Shown: positions 43,900 through 51,855 of the stretch, piece by piece | How the letters are laid out: each line of letters begins with the position of its first letter | Position numbering within the stretch: position 1 is the first letter of the stretch | NCBI GenBank assembly: GCA_035352635.1 | Contig: DAOPYA010000001.1 | Span: 1 to 64,000, forward strand | Length of the DNA: 64,000 nt | Direction: 5' to 3' | Source: Rifleibacterium sp035352635 | Lineage (GTDB): Bacteria > Muiribacteriota > Ozemobacteria > Ozemobacterales > Ozemobacteraceae | Position numbers and translations under genes: made by a program | Notes under the pieces: model-generated | Told to the model about the DNA's origin: nothing | What the model saw: the letters and a program-made list of their open reading frames with translations, nothing else | The model's database searches: none

Positions 43900-45216
43900 T
43901 TAAGTTATTTTTGAAAGTTTTGCCAGTGCTTTTAGTGCACATCTTCTAACATCGGGATCTGCATCACCGGTGAGATCTTGAAGCACGTCGCTAAACTGCA
44001 GTGCACCAATCTCGCCAAGAGCCCAGGCCGCCGAAGATCGCATCTGTTTGTGAGAAGACCTGATCATCTGTTTCAAGGTAACAATGGCACCGGTGCCGCC
44101 AAGTTTCCAGAGGGAGGTAGCCGCATTACTTCTCACCCGGTTATTTGAATCATTCAACAACGGAAAAAGCAGCTCAGCAAGTTGCTGATCTTTTAACTGC
44201 CCGATAGATTCAACCGCATTGGCTCTCACTCTGCCGTCAGTGTCGCGCAACGCTTTAGTCAGCAATGTAAGGGTAGCCTGATTCGCTGCCTTGCCGAGGC
44301 ATTTCACGAGAATTGAGCGCAGTCGCGGGTTTTCTTCGCGGTTGAAACGCTCAGAAAGATGTGTCATGGCCGTTTCTGGATTGATTTTGATTAAAGTCAG
44401 AATGATGGTTTCACGAATGTTAACTTCATCTTCATTGAAAAAAGCATCGACCAGCTGCGGGATAACCCGGGAAGAACCAATTTTGCCGAGACTTAGAACC
44501 GCCCGGTTGCGCACTGTCGGTGAAATGTCGCTTAACAGGCCAACCAGAAGCTCAAGTGAGCGGTCTTCCTGGATTTCTCCGAGGATGTAGGCTACCGAAG
44601 CACGTTTGCGTGTGTTGGGCGAACGAAGTTCTTCGGGCAGCGTGTTCAGGCCGAATCTGATGCCTTTGACCCAGAGAGCCTTGATAGCATTTGCTCTCAC
44701 CCGGTTATTTCGATCGGCAACCAGAACTTTGAGAATCTCGATGACTTCAGGGTGATTAATATCGCCAAGTGATTCGACCGCATTGGCTCTAACCCGTTCG
44801 TCAGCGTAATTCAAAAAAGCCTTCAATAGAGGTATATAATCTGACGATTTGAATGAACCAATTACCTTAACCCCGGTCGCAACAAGCGCCGGGTCTTCTT
44901 CATGCTTCAAAAAATCACAGACCGCTGACCTGATTTCAGGGTGACTCCGACCAAGCAGACCATGCAGTGCTTCGTTGCGCAGAATGCTGTTGGGTGATTC
45001 CAGGTAGGTGACGATCATCCCGCCAATTTCTGGGTTGGCAGTTTTTTTGGCGGCTTTCATTGCGGCAATTACTACTTCTGGTCGACCATCTCGCAACCCT
45101 TCGAGAATAAATTCATCAGCATTTTCAATGTTCTGCTGCAACAGGCTCTTCAGGCAGAAAAGCCTGACACTCTTGTCACGATCCTGAAAAAGTTTCTTTA
45201 TGGTTGCATAATCCAT
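43900..45216 (-). CDS. HEAT-repeat protein of the pilus operon
   Basis: 438 residues, built almost wholly of about 13 HEAT/PBS-lyase-type repeats of 31-33 residues. Each has the helix-turn-helix pattern D..VR..A...LG (for example RVRANAVESLGDINHP, NNRVRANAIKALW, RVRSNAATSLWKLGG). No catalytic or membrane segment. Such solenoids are protein-binding scaffolds. The gene starts 3 bases after the PilP-like stop, so it is part of the pilM-N-O operon and is probably a cytoplasmic partner of that complex. Confidence 0.85.
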   Translation of the reverse strand: MDYATIKKLFQDRDKSVRLFCLKSLLQQNIENADEFILEGLRDGRPEVVIAAMKAAKKTANPEIGGMIVTYLESPNSILRNEALHGLLGRSHPEIRSAVCDFLKHEEDPALVATGVKVIGSFKSSDYIPLLKAFLNYADERVRANAVESLGDINHPEVIEILKVLVADRNNRVRANAIKALWVKGIRFGLNTLPEELRSPNTRKRASVAYILGEIQEDRSLELLVGLLSDISPTVRNRAVLSLGKIGSSRVIPQLVDAFFNEDEVNIRETIILTLIKINPETAMTHLSERFNREENPRLRSILVKCLGKAANQATLTLLTKALRDTDGRVRANAVESIGQLKDQQLAELLFPLLNDSNNRVRSNAATSLWKLGGTGAIVTLKQMIRSSHKQMRSSAAWALGEIGALQFSDVLQDLTGDADPDVRRCALKALAKLSKIT

Positions 45217-45219
45217 GGG

Positions 45220-45840
45220 CTACTTGTCCTCTGGTTTGTCGGAAAGGGAGACTTCGAAATCTCTGATACCTTCAGAACTGTCTGATATGACAACCCGGTC
45301 AGGAAACACTGAGGTCAGCGAAAAATTGGTTCGCTTAAGGGTGGCACCCAGCTTTGTCAGCAGCAATTCATTGGCAAATCTGAGAATGGCAACTTTGTCA
45401 GCACCAAGGGTGAAAAAACCATGATAGGTTATATCAGGCCGCTCAAGAACAGGCTCGCCAGTCTCTACGGCAGTTTCCACGATATAGGCCCCAACCTTCT
45501 CGGCAGGCAGAAAAACATTGCGGTTATCAGCATACGGATACAGCTGATTAGCAGAAAACCGGCTTTCAATTTTGTCGGAAAGGGCTGGATAAACCGGAGT
45601 GGCTATCGGGTCTGGTGGGGCAATCGGAGCCATGCCGGTCGCTGCTGCCGGAACCCCTGCTGCCGTCGGTAGTGCTGCGGTCTGCGTTGTGGCGGTTGTG
45701 GCGGTGGCACCCTGCTTCTTTGCCAGACGGGCTGGCTTGAGAATCAGAACGTCAAGCAGCAGAACGCACACAATGAACGGCACTCCGAAGGCTACCGTTT
45801 TGTTCTTTTTCAGGTAATCTCTAATTTCCTGTTGATTCAT
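45220..45840 (-). CDS. PilP-like pilus assembly protein (assignment by position)
   Basis: 206 residues. One N-terminal membrane helix (about 19-36), an Ala/Pro/Thr-rich linker (about 42-85) and a periplasmic domain (about 90-200) with a mainly beta pattern (ITYHGFFTLGADKVAILRF, VVISDSSEGIRDFEVSL). PilP normally follows PilO, links PilNO to the secretin and is a lipoprotein. Here the lipobox Cys is absent and a membrane anchor replaces it. The GspC/PilP-type GFF...AIL pattern supports the assignment, but sequence similarity is weak. Confidence 0.6.
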   Translation of the reverse strand: MNQQEIRDYLKKNKTVAFGVPFIVCVLLLDVLILKPARLAKKQGATATTATTQTAALPTAAGVPAAATGMAPIAPPDPIATPVYPALSDKIESRFSANQLYPYADNRNVFLPAEKVGAYIVETAVETGEPVLERPDITYHGFFTLGADKVAILRFANELLLTKLGATLKRTNFSLTSVFPDRVVISDSSEGIRDFEVSLSDKPEDK

Positions 45841-45858
45841 TAGCGCTTCCCCCTGTGG

Positions 45859-46440
45859 TCAGGGCACAAAGAATGTTGAAAGAGTCAGTTTCATCGCCAT
45901 GTTTCCCTGCTGGTCATTCAACGGTGGAACAATCTCAAGATGCGAAATCTTTACTAGTCTTCCGAGGGCATTTTCCGATTCCCAGAGGAACTGTTTCAAT
46001 TTGTTGTAGGGCCCCTGGATTCTCATGTCAAATTTGAACTCAACATAATTCCCACCCGCACCACTGACCGGTGCCGGTGATTTATAGGTTGAATCTTGAA
46101 TATGCACATCGAGAGCCTTGGCCTTGCGCTGCACCTGCTCAATAAAAATCGTGTAGTTCGCTGAGGCTTCAAGAAGCCTTTCAAAATTTTCTTTAACTTC
46201 TTTGCGTTTGTCACGTAACTGAACAGTTATATCTTCGATCTGCTGACGACGCAGCGCAAATTCCTTCTGTGAATCTTCAACTTTTTTAGACAGATTGGCG
46301 ATTTCAGTTTCCTTGCTCGAAATCAACTCGCGCTGACTGCGGTTGACCGAACCCAGGAAGTAAAAAAGAAACGCTACCGCGACTACGATTAGCCCGTAGG
46401 TTACAACTCTTTCTAAGGTCGATCTTAGTCTTGTTTTCAC
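45859..46440 (-). CDS. pilO: type IV pilus assembly protein PilO
   Basis: 193 residues. A short cytoplasmic head, one membrane helix (about 13-31), a periplasmic coiled coil (about 35-95; LSKKVEDSQKEFALRRQQIED), and a ferredoxin-like alpha/beta domain whose end FKFDMRIQGPYNKLKQFLWE resembles PilO. PilO pairs with PilN in the inner membrane and aligns the pilus machine. It is placed directly after pilN, as in most pil operons. Confidence 0.85.
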   Translation of the reverse strand: MKTRLRSTLERVVTYGLIVVAVAFLFYFLGSVNRSQRELISSKETEIANLSKKVEDSQKEFALRRQQIEDITVQLRDKRKEVKENFERLLEASANYTIFIEQVQRKAKALDVHIQDSTYKSPAPVSGAGGNYVEFKFDMRIQGPYNKLKQFLWESENALGRLVKISHLEIVPPLNDQQGNMAMKLTLSTFFVP

Positions 46441-46456
46441 AAATGTTTCCTGATGA

Positions 46457-47023
46457 TTATTTGCGCGCCGTTGGCGTGTAGTTTAATTCGAGTATGAATT
46501 TCTGGGCCTGACCATTCTCAATAGTGACACTGGTATTGCTTTTCAGCTGAGCTTTAAACTTGCCGCTCTGATTGAGCCTGTTCACAAACTCGAGCACATC
46601 TTGAATCGTGCTGCCCTCGCCAGTTACCGTGAACATTACCTTCAAATCGTCGAAAATCTTGGGAGCGAGATCATTAATAACTACCCGCTCAGGAACAGCG
46701 GCTTCCAGGGAGGCAAGAAAATCAACCATGTTGGTAGCGGGAGTATCAAGGTTGGAATTGATAAAATCAATGCTGCCACGCAGCGCGTTTATCTCATTAA
46801 GAGGCGGCTGCAGCTTGCTGGTGTTGTCGATTATCGAACGAAGTTCGGTGTCTTTCGCGCTAAGCCGGCCATCAACCGCGGCCAGTTCGCTGCGGTTCTT
46901 GATGGTCATGCTTCCGATTGCGGCAATGGTGGTAAAGATTATCAGAATTGCCAGAGCGATACCAATGTTATCTCTTGGCAGGCTCTTGTATTCATCGGGC
47001 AGCAGATCAAACTGGAACTTCAT
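46457..47023 (-). CDS. pilN: type IV pilus assembly protein PilN
   Basis: 188 residues. The short N-terminus MKFQFDLLPDEYK is a variant of the INLLP segment that PilN inserts into PilM. A membrane helix lies at about 21-42, a coiled region at 45-95, and a periplasmic domain ends with a beta pattern (NTSVTIENGQAQKFILEL). It starts 3 bases after pilM and precedes pilO. Confidence 0.88.
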   Translation of the reverse strand: MKFQFDLLPDEYKSLPRDNIGIALAILIIFTTIAAIGSMTIKNRSELAAVDGRLSAKDTELRSIIDNTSKLQPPLNEINALRGSIDFINSNLDTPATNMVDFLASLEAAVPERVVINDLAPKIFDDLKVMFTVTGEGSTIQDVLEFVNRLNQSGKFKAQLKSNTSVTIENGQAQKFILELNYTPTARK

Positions 47024-47026
47024 ATT

Positions 47027-48094
47027 TCAACCCCTCAGGTAGCAGCCGCAGGCTGCGGCGAGTGAGTTCTTCTCGGCATCATCAACCGCACTTCCGTTAA
47101 CATAAAGCTGATAGAGTTCACAGATACGGCGGACTCTGGTATTCAAGTTCGATGACAGGGCAACGTGAATATTCTCATAGTTGGCACCACCGCCCGAAAC
47201 GATCACTTCATGAATGGTAAACTCTCTGAACTTGGTCAGGTAGGCTTCAATCGTGCCAAAGACTTCGCGGCACAACTGGGCGAAGACATTTTTGATTACC
47301 GTGAAATTATACTGAACATCTTGTTCTGGTGAGGGTTCAGGCAAAAAACAGATTTCATTGCGCTTGAACTGGTCAGCATCAAGTTCGGGAACATGAAAGT
47401 GCTTGCTGATCTGCTTGGTGAAGTCGCAGGCACCGATCGGGCGGTTCTGCAGAGCACGCATTTGCCCGTCTTTAAACAAGCCGATCGAGGTTGATTCATG
47501 GCCAAGATGAACCAGGCAGATATTTTTGCCTTTATTCTCATTGCTCGTCAGGTGATGCTCGATGAGATTGGCGGCATTCAAAATATTCAGATCTACGACA
47601 ATCGGGTTCAGGCCAGAACTTTGCACAATTCCACCTGCTTCAAGAAGGTTGTTCTTGATCAGCGCGATGGCAAGCACTACTTCGTCTTCTTCCCAGGAAC
47701 CGATGCTTTGCTGAACGACATGCCAGTTTTCGAAGGGCATTGGCATAATCGGAACAAAATCTTCCTTGATGGCTTCGTCCATTTCTTTGCGAGAGTATCT
47801 CGGGGGCGTGACCATAAGGTTGAGCAAAGCCGAATGATCGGGCATCATCAGCAGGGTGTTGTCATAGGGCAGTTTTGATTCGCGAACCAGTGACTGAAGA
47901 GCTTTCTGCAGTGGCAGCGGGTCGATAATCGGGCATTCGATGTAGGTTGAGGCCACAAAGTCTTTCGGGGTCGTGGTTGAAAGGCATTTTTTCAGTCGGA
48001 TTTCACCGGGCCTGGCCGACTCGAGAGTCAGCAGGCGTAACTCGTAGGTTCCGAGTTCAAGGACCGCATTAAAATTCGCACTTTGCCTTGCCAT
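47027..48094 (-). CDS. pilM: type IV pilus assembly protein PilM
   Basis: 355 residues, actin-like ATP-binding protein that sits under PilN in the cytoplasm. FNAVLELGTYELRLL is the first phosphate loop. PRYSRKEMDEAIKEDFVPIMPMPFENWHV is the family's signature region. ICLVHLGHESTSIGLFKDGQ is the second phosphate loop, and VIVSGGGANYENI the adenosine part. The usual PilM DIG-type Asp positions are partly changed (LELGTYEL, VHLGHEST). Three bases separate it from both neighbours. Confidence 0.9.
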   Translation of the reverse strand: MARQSANFNAVLELGTYELRLLTLESARPGEIRLKKCLSTTTPKDFVASTYIECPIIDPLPLQKALQSLVRESKLPYDNTLLMMPDHSALLNLMVTPPRYSRKEMDEAIKEDFVPIMPMPFENWHVVQQSIGSWEEDEVVLAIALIKNNLLEAGGIVQSSGLNPIVVDLNILNAANLIEHHLTSNENKGKNICLVHLGHESTSIGLFKDGQMRALQNRPIGACDFTKQISKHFHVPELDADQFKRNEICFLPEPSPEQDVQYNFTVIKNVFAQLCREVFGTIEAYLTKFREFTIHEVIVSGGGANYENIHVALSSNLNTRVRRICELYQLYVNGSAVDDAEKNSLAAACGCYLRG

Positions 48095-48097
48095 CGA

Positions 48098-49870
48098 TTA
48101 ACTTCCCATGTTGATCATAATATATTCTTCAATCGGAACTTCACCCGCCAGGACTTTGCTCAAACAACAGTCAGAAAGGGTTTTGACCTTGCGCTTGCGC
48201 AAATACTGCATCAACTCTACAGTTGTCCGGCGCTGGCCGATCAGTTCCTTGAGTTCAGGTGTGATTTCAACCACTTCATAGAGACCGGTTCTATCTTTAA
48301 AACCGCTGTTATTGCATTCTTTGCAACCCATGCCGCGATAGAGAGGATGCCCTTCAAGGTCTTTCTGGTCAAGGCCGAGAGAGGCGGCAACATAGGGAGT
48401 GGCTTCGATTTCGGTTTTGCAGACCGGGCAGATTTTTCTGACCAGACGCTGACCGACGAGCAGACAGAGTGCTGATGCATAAAGGTACGGGTCAATGCCC
48501 AGGTTTTCGAGACGGCTGACCGTTTCGATAGCTGTGTTGGCGTGAATGGTCGAGAAAACCATGTGACCGGTCAAGGCTGCCTTGATAGTAATTTCAGCGG
48601 TTTCATAGTCGCGAATTTCGCCGACCAGAATGATATCGGGGTCGAGACGCAGAATTGAGCGTAACCCGCGGGCAAAGGTCAGTGAGCGGGTCGGATCGTT
48701 CTTGTTTTCTTGAACCTGCATCTGGTGAACGCCCGGAATCTTGAATTCAACAGGGTCTTCAACGGTGATGATTTTTTTCTGACGGCTGTTGATCAACGAA
48801 AGTGCTGAATAAAGTGTTGTGGTTTTACCTGAGCCTGTTGGCCCGGCAAGCAGACACAAACCCCATGGGCGGCCGATGTTAAATTCGAAGAGCTGCAAGT
48901 CGTCATCATGAAAGCCAAGACCCTTGAGGTCAAGGTTGACGCGGCCTGAATCAAGAACGCGGATCGTGCAGTTCTGGCCATAAATTGACGGAAGAATGGC
49001 AACGCGGAACTCGATGTGCTGGTTCTTGACCCTCAGCTTGAAGTTGCCGTCCTGGGGCATGAAACGTTCGGTGATGTCGAGATTTGACATGATCTTGATA
49101 CGCGAAATAATCGCCTGCTGGGCAGCGCGTTCGATCGGCAGAATATCGTAAAGAATGCCGTCGATTCTGTATCTGACCTGAATAATCTTTTCGAAAGACT
49201 CGATGTGAATGTCGGAAGCCCGCATCTTGACAGCGTCAAGAATGATTTTATGAACCAGGGTGACGATCGATGTCTGGTCTGATTCACGCTTCAGCTCTTC
49301 AAGGTTCATATCAGAGGCCGTAGCACCGCTGAAAGTCTCAGAAAACTGATTTTCTTCTTTGCTGAATTCGAGCTTGACGTCTTTGAGCAGTTCATCCATT
49401 GGCACGTTGTCGAGAACGTTCTGCGGGCGATAAAGCACGTCATTGATGATGTGCAGAATCTGCGATTTCATCGCCAGAACCCACTTGATAAACATGTAGC
49501 CGGTGGCCATCTTGATGCTGTCAAACATCTTGATGTTCGTCGGGTCAAAAACAGCTATAGTTAAAGACTTTGGTTCTTTGCGTATCGGTATAAACTTGTA
49601 GGTTTTGATAAGACTCTCTGGAATCTGCCTGATAAGTTCAGTGTTCAGTTCGGTAGTGCCCAGATTGAGAAACTCAATGCCGTGCTGGCTCGACAGCCCC
49701 CGAAACAGGGTTTCCTCGTTCAGGGCCTTGTCTTCGATGAGAATCTCACCGATCATTTTGCGCACTGATGGCTGGCGTTTAAGAGCCGCATCGAGTTGCG
49801 GCTGTGTGATAGCACGCATTTCAATGAGGATTTCGCCAATTCTTTTGCGTTTAAGAAAGTCGTTGTTCAT
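48098..49870 (-). CDS. pilB: type IV pilus extension ATPase (PilB/GspE family)
   Basis: 590 residues. Two N-terminal GspE/MshE N domains (about 8-155; RIGEILIEMRAITQPQLDAAL, MIGEILIEDKALNEETLF), then the ATPase core: Walker A GPTGSGKTTT near 339-348, the Asp box TVEDPVEF, Walker B DPDIILVGEIRD, and the His box STIHANTAIE. The zinc tetracysteine is CPVC ... CKEC near 490-530. PilB hexamers drive pilin assembly at the inner membrane. It lies downstream of three pilin genes and upstream of pilMNO. Confidence 0.95.
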   Translation of the reverse strand: MNNDFLKRKRIGEILIEMRAITQPQLDAALKRQPSVRKMIGEILIEDKALNEETLFRGLSSQHGIEFLNLGTTELNTELIRQIPESLIKTYKFIPIRKEPKSLTIAVFDPTNIKMFDSIKMATGYMFIKWVLAMKSQILHIINDVLYRPQNVLDNVPMDELLKDVKLEFSKEENQFSETFSGATASDMNLEELKRESDQTSIVTLVHKIILDAVKMRASDIHIESFEKIIQVRYRIDGILYDILPIERAAQQAIISRIKIMSNLDITERFMPQDGNFKLRVKNQHIEFRVAILPSIYGQNCTIRVLDSGRVNLDLKGLGFHDDDLQLFEFNIGRPWGLCLLAGPTGSGKTTTLYSALSLINSRQKKIITVEDPVEFKIPGVHQMQVQENKNDPTRSLTFARGLRSILRLDPDIILVGEIRDYETAEITIKAALTGHMVFSTIHANTAIETVSRLENLGIDPYLYASALCLLVGQRLVRKICPVCKTEIEATPYVAASLGLDQKDLEGHPLYRGMGCKECNNSGFKDRTGLYEVVEITPELKELIGQRRTTVELMQYLRKRKVKTLSDCCLSKVLAGEVPIEEYIMINMGS

Positions 49871-49933
49871 CTGGTTAAAGTAAGTCCTTCCTCAAAGGTA
49901 TCGGCAGGTTAAATGAAAATCTTAATGAATTAA

Positions 49934-50596
49934 TCAGTGTGTCGCACCTGTCGAATCGGTAATGGTCAGGTTGGTATAATCAAGGGGGGTGGCAGCACCA
50001 CCCGGCAAAACTGCACCCGGGTAAGCGGTCTTGGTGTCAAAAAATAGAATGGTATCGGTGTTGGCATTGAACATCTGGTCATTATTGCCATCAAGAAAAG
50101 CGAATTCAGAATCACTGTAATTGTTGTCGTTATTGATATCGAAGTCGAAGGCACCGGCCGTGCCGGCGCCCAGATCGTAGAAATAGGCAGATGGAGTTAT
50201 GGTAACGATGTTCGGCGCCGTGATGTTGCCGCCGTTGAATGGGTCGGTAAAAACGGGCATGGAGGGCAGATAATTGATATTCGGGCGGCGGGTTGGTTTT
50301 AGATCGATGATCTGAATTGGCCCTGAAACCAGTTCAGAGCCGTTGGCTACGGATGTGAGTGGCCCCGCATGAATTATGGCACCGCCCTTTTTGACGATTA
50401 CCGCGAATGGGCCGCGCAGATTATCACCCCTGAACTGGTTAATGCTATTGCGGATGGTGGCGGCGTTCTGCTTGAGAACCGAAAGCCTGGCATCGGTTAT
50501 GTAATCATTGTAATAGGGAACCGCTGCTCCGACGAGAATACTTATAATAGCAATGACAATGAGCAGTTCAATGATCGTGAAGCCCTTTTTCTGCAT
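49934..50596 (-). CDS. type IV prepilin-like protein (major pilin candidate)
   Basis: 220 residues. The prepilin peptidase site is MQKKG|FTIIELLIVIAIISILVG: short basic leader, Gly at -1, Phe at +1, Glu at +5. The hydrophobic helix is followed by the standard coiled spine (YNDYITDARLSVLKQNAATIRNSINQF) and a globular domain with an Asp/Asn-rich insertion (DFDINNDNNYSDSEF, GNNDQMFNANTD) that could bind Ca2+. It is the longest and most pilin-like of the three tandem genes, so it may be the major subunit. Confidence 0.85.
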   Translation of the reverse strand: MQKKGFTIIELLIVIAIISILVGAAVPYYNDYITDARLSVLKQNAATIRNSINQFRGDNLRGPFAVIVKKGGAIIHAGPLTSVANGSELVSGPIQIIDLKPTRRPNINYLPSMPVFTDPFNGGNITAPNIVTITPSAYFYDLGAGTAGAFDFDINNDNNYSDSEFAFLDGNNDQMFNANTDTILFFDTKTAYPGAVLPGGAATPLDYTNLTITDSTGATH

Positions 50597-50606
50597 TTAT
50601 TTTACC

Positions 50607-51191
50607 TCACCAGTCTGTGTAGTTCGTGCCATCAATAGCCTGAACAAAGCCTCGACGACGGTTGCCGGTGTTATCGACACAAGAAATATCAAACACGCCT
50701 CTATGCCCGACCGGGTCGCCGCCGGTAACCGCGCCGCCTTCAAAGACTGCAGTGCTTGTTCCGGAGGCGTAGTAGATGTTCCAGGTGGCGGCGCCGACGA
50801 ACGGATCAATTGGAATATTGTTCAAATAAGGCTTGGGATAGAAATTAGCCCTTACGGTTACCCCATCTTTATCGAGAACTTCAAACTTGCCGCCTGCGAA
50901 CTCCAGGTCAGGGCGCATCAAGGCCCGAAGCGAGGGCGGGGCCAGGCAACTGTCAGGGATAAGATAGAGGTTGTTATAACCGTACTGTTTGACTGTTGCG
51001 TTACGGCAGTCGCGTTTCCAGAGGCTGATGGCCTGCCTGATAGCCGCAAGGTTGTTCTCAAGCTCAGATTCTTTAGCCTTGACAAACATCAGTTCTGCCA
51101 CCGGCAGGGTTGCCGTGGCCAGAAGGCCGATGAGCGCGATGACGAGAAGCATTTCGAACAGGGAAAAACCGCTGCTGCGTTTACCAGGCAT
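50607..51191 (-). CDS. type IV prepilin-like protein
   Basis: 194 residues. Leader MPGKRSSG, then FSLFEMLLVIALIGLLA with Glu at +5. The spine helix follows (AELMFVKAKESELENNLAAIRQAISLWKRD), then a globular domain with three Cys, two of which may pair. The last part (GVFDISCVDNTGNRRRGFVQAIDG) resembles pseudopilins that end in a DGTxYxDW tail. It overlaps the upstream pilin gene by 11 bases. Confidence 0.85.
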   Translation of the reverse strand: MPGKRSSGFSLFEMLLVIALIGLLATATLPVAELMFVKAKESELENNLAAIRQAISLWKRDCRNATVKQYGYNNLYLIPDSCLAPPSLRALMRPDLEFAGGKFEVLDKDGVTVRANFYPKPYLNNIPIDPFVGAATWNIYYASGTSTAVFEGGAVTGGDPVGHRGVFDISCVDNTGNRRRGFVQAIDGTNYTDW

Positions 51192-51846
51192 CTGTGTTGC
51201 TCCCGTCCAGGGCTATGCCGGCACCTTGCGAGTGAATGTCGATCACGCCGATTCTAGTGCCCCATGATGCTGAAGCCACAGGAGCAGAACCCCGGGGCAG
51301 TGATGGCTGGAAAGTCCATGTGGCGATCGGATACCAGGATTGAAAGGGGTGCGGCGGAATAGTACGCAAAAATCTGCGGTTAATCTCGATGCTGACGGCG
51401 CCAGCAGTCGCAGAGACGTCGGTCGGGCCAGTGGCTACCGTAATCGAATAGGGGTAGTTAATGGTGAGGTGCGACGGAGTCTGCGGGTAGCCAAGCCCGC
51501 TGTTGGCAAGGTTAAAGGCAAAAGAAGCGATGGCCGCCGAGGCGATTGCGCCTTCGGTCGCCGGGTTATGCGCCAATTTAATCAACTCGATGCCCTTAAC
51601 CCTGATGTAGGTTCTGATGCCCTCGTTGAAGTTTGTGGTCGAAAGTTGCGATTTGCTGCCGGCAATAGCCGCCCGCACATCGTTAAGAATCTTTTTGAGC
51701 CGTCGTTCTTTTTCGCGCTGCTGCACTATTTTCCAGGTGGGGAAGGCCAGCGCCGCCATCAGACTGATAATAACGGTGACAATAAGAATTTCGATCAGGG
51801 TTACGCCTGATTTTGTATGGTCTTTTATTATCAGCAGTTCTGGCAT
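51181..51846 (-). CDS. type IV prepilin-like protein, minor pilin candidate
   Basis: 221 residues. The leader is longer (MPELLIIKDHTKSG) and +1 is Val, not Phe: SG|VTLIEILIVTVIISLMA. Glu at +5 is kept. The spine is basic (QQREKERRLKKILNDVRAAIAG). The C-terminus shares the ...VIDIHSQG...LDGSNTDAW pattern with the neighbouring pilin's tail (FDISCVD...IDGTNYTDW), so the two are paralogs. First of the three pilin genes, 9 bases after ctpA. Confidence 0.82.
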   Translation of the reverse strand: MPELLIIKDHTKSGVTLIEILIVTVIISLMAALAFPTWKIVQQREKERRLKKILNDVRAAIAGSKSQLSTTNFNEGIRTYIRVKGIELIKLAHNPATEGAIASAAIASFAFNLANSGLGYPQTPSHLTINYPYSITVATGPTDVSATAGAVSIEINRRFLRTIPPHPFQSWYPIATWTFQPSLPRGSAPVASASWGTRIGVIDIHSQGAGIALDGSNTDAW

Positions 51847-51855
51847 CAGAACCTC

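Noticed and set aside
50553..51257. 234-residue open frame on the plus strand across two pilin genes
   Set aside because: Antisense to the prepilins, which have clear leader sites; the translation has no domain.
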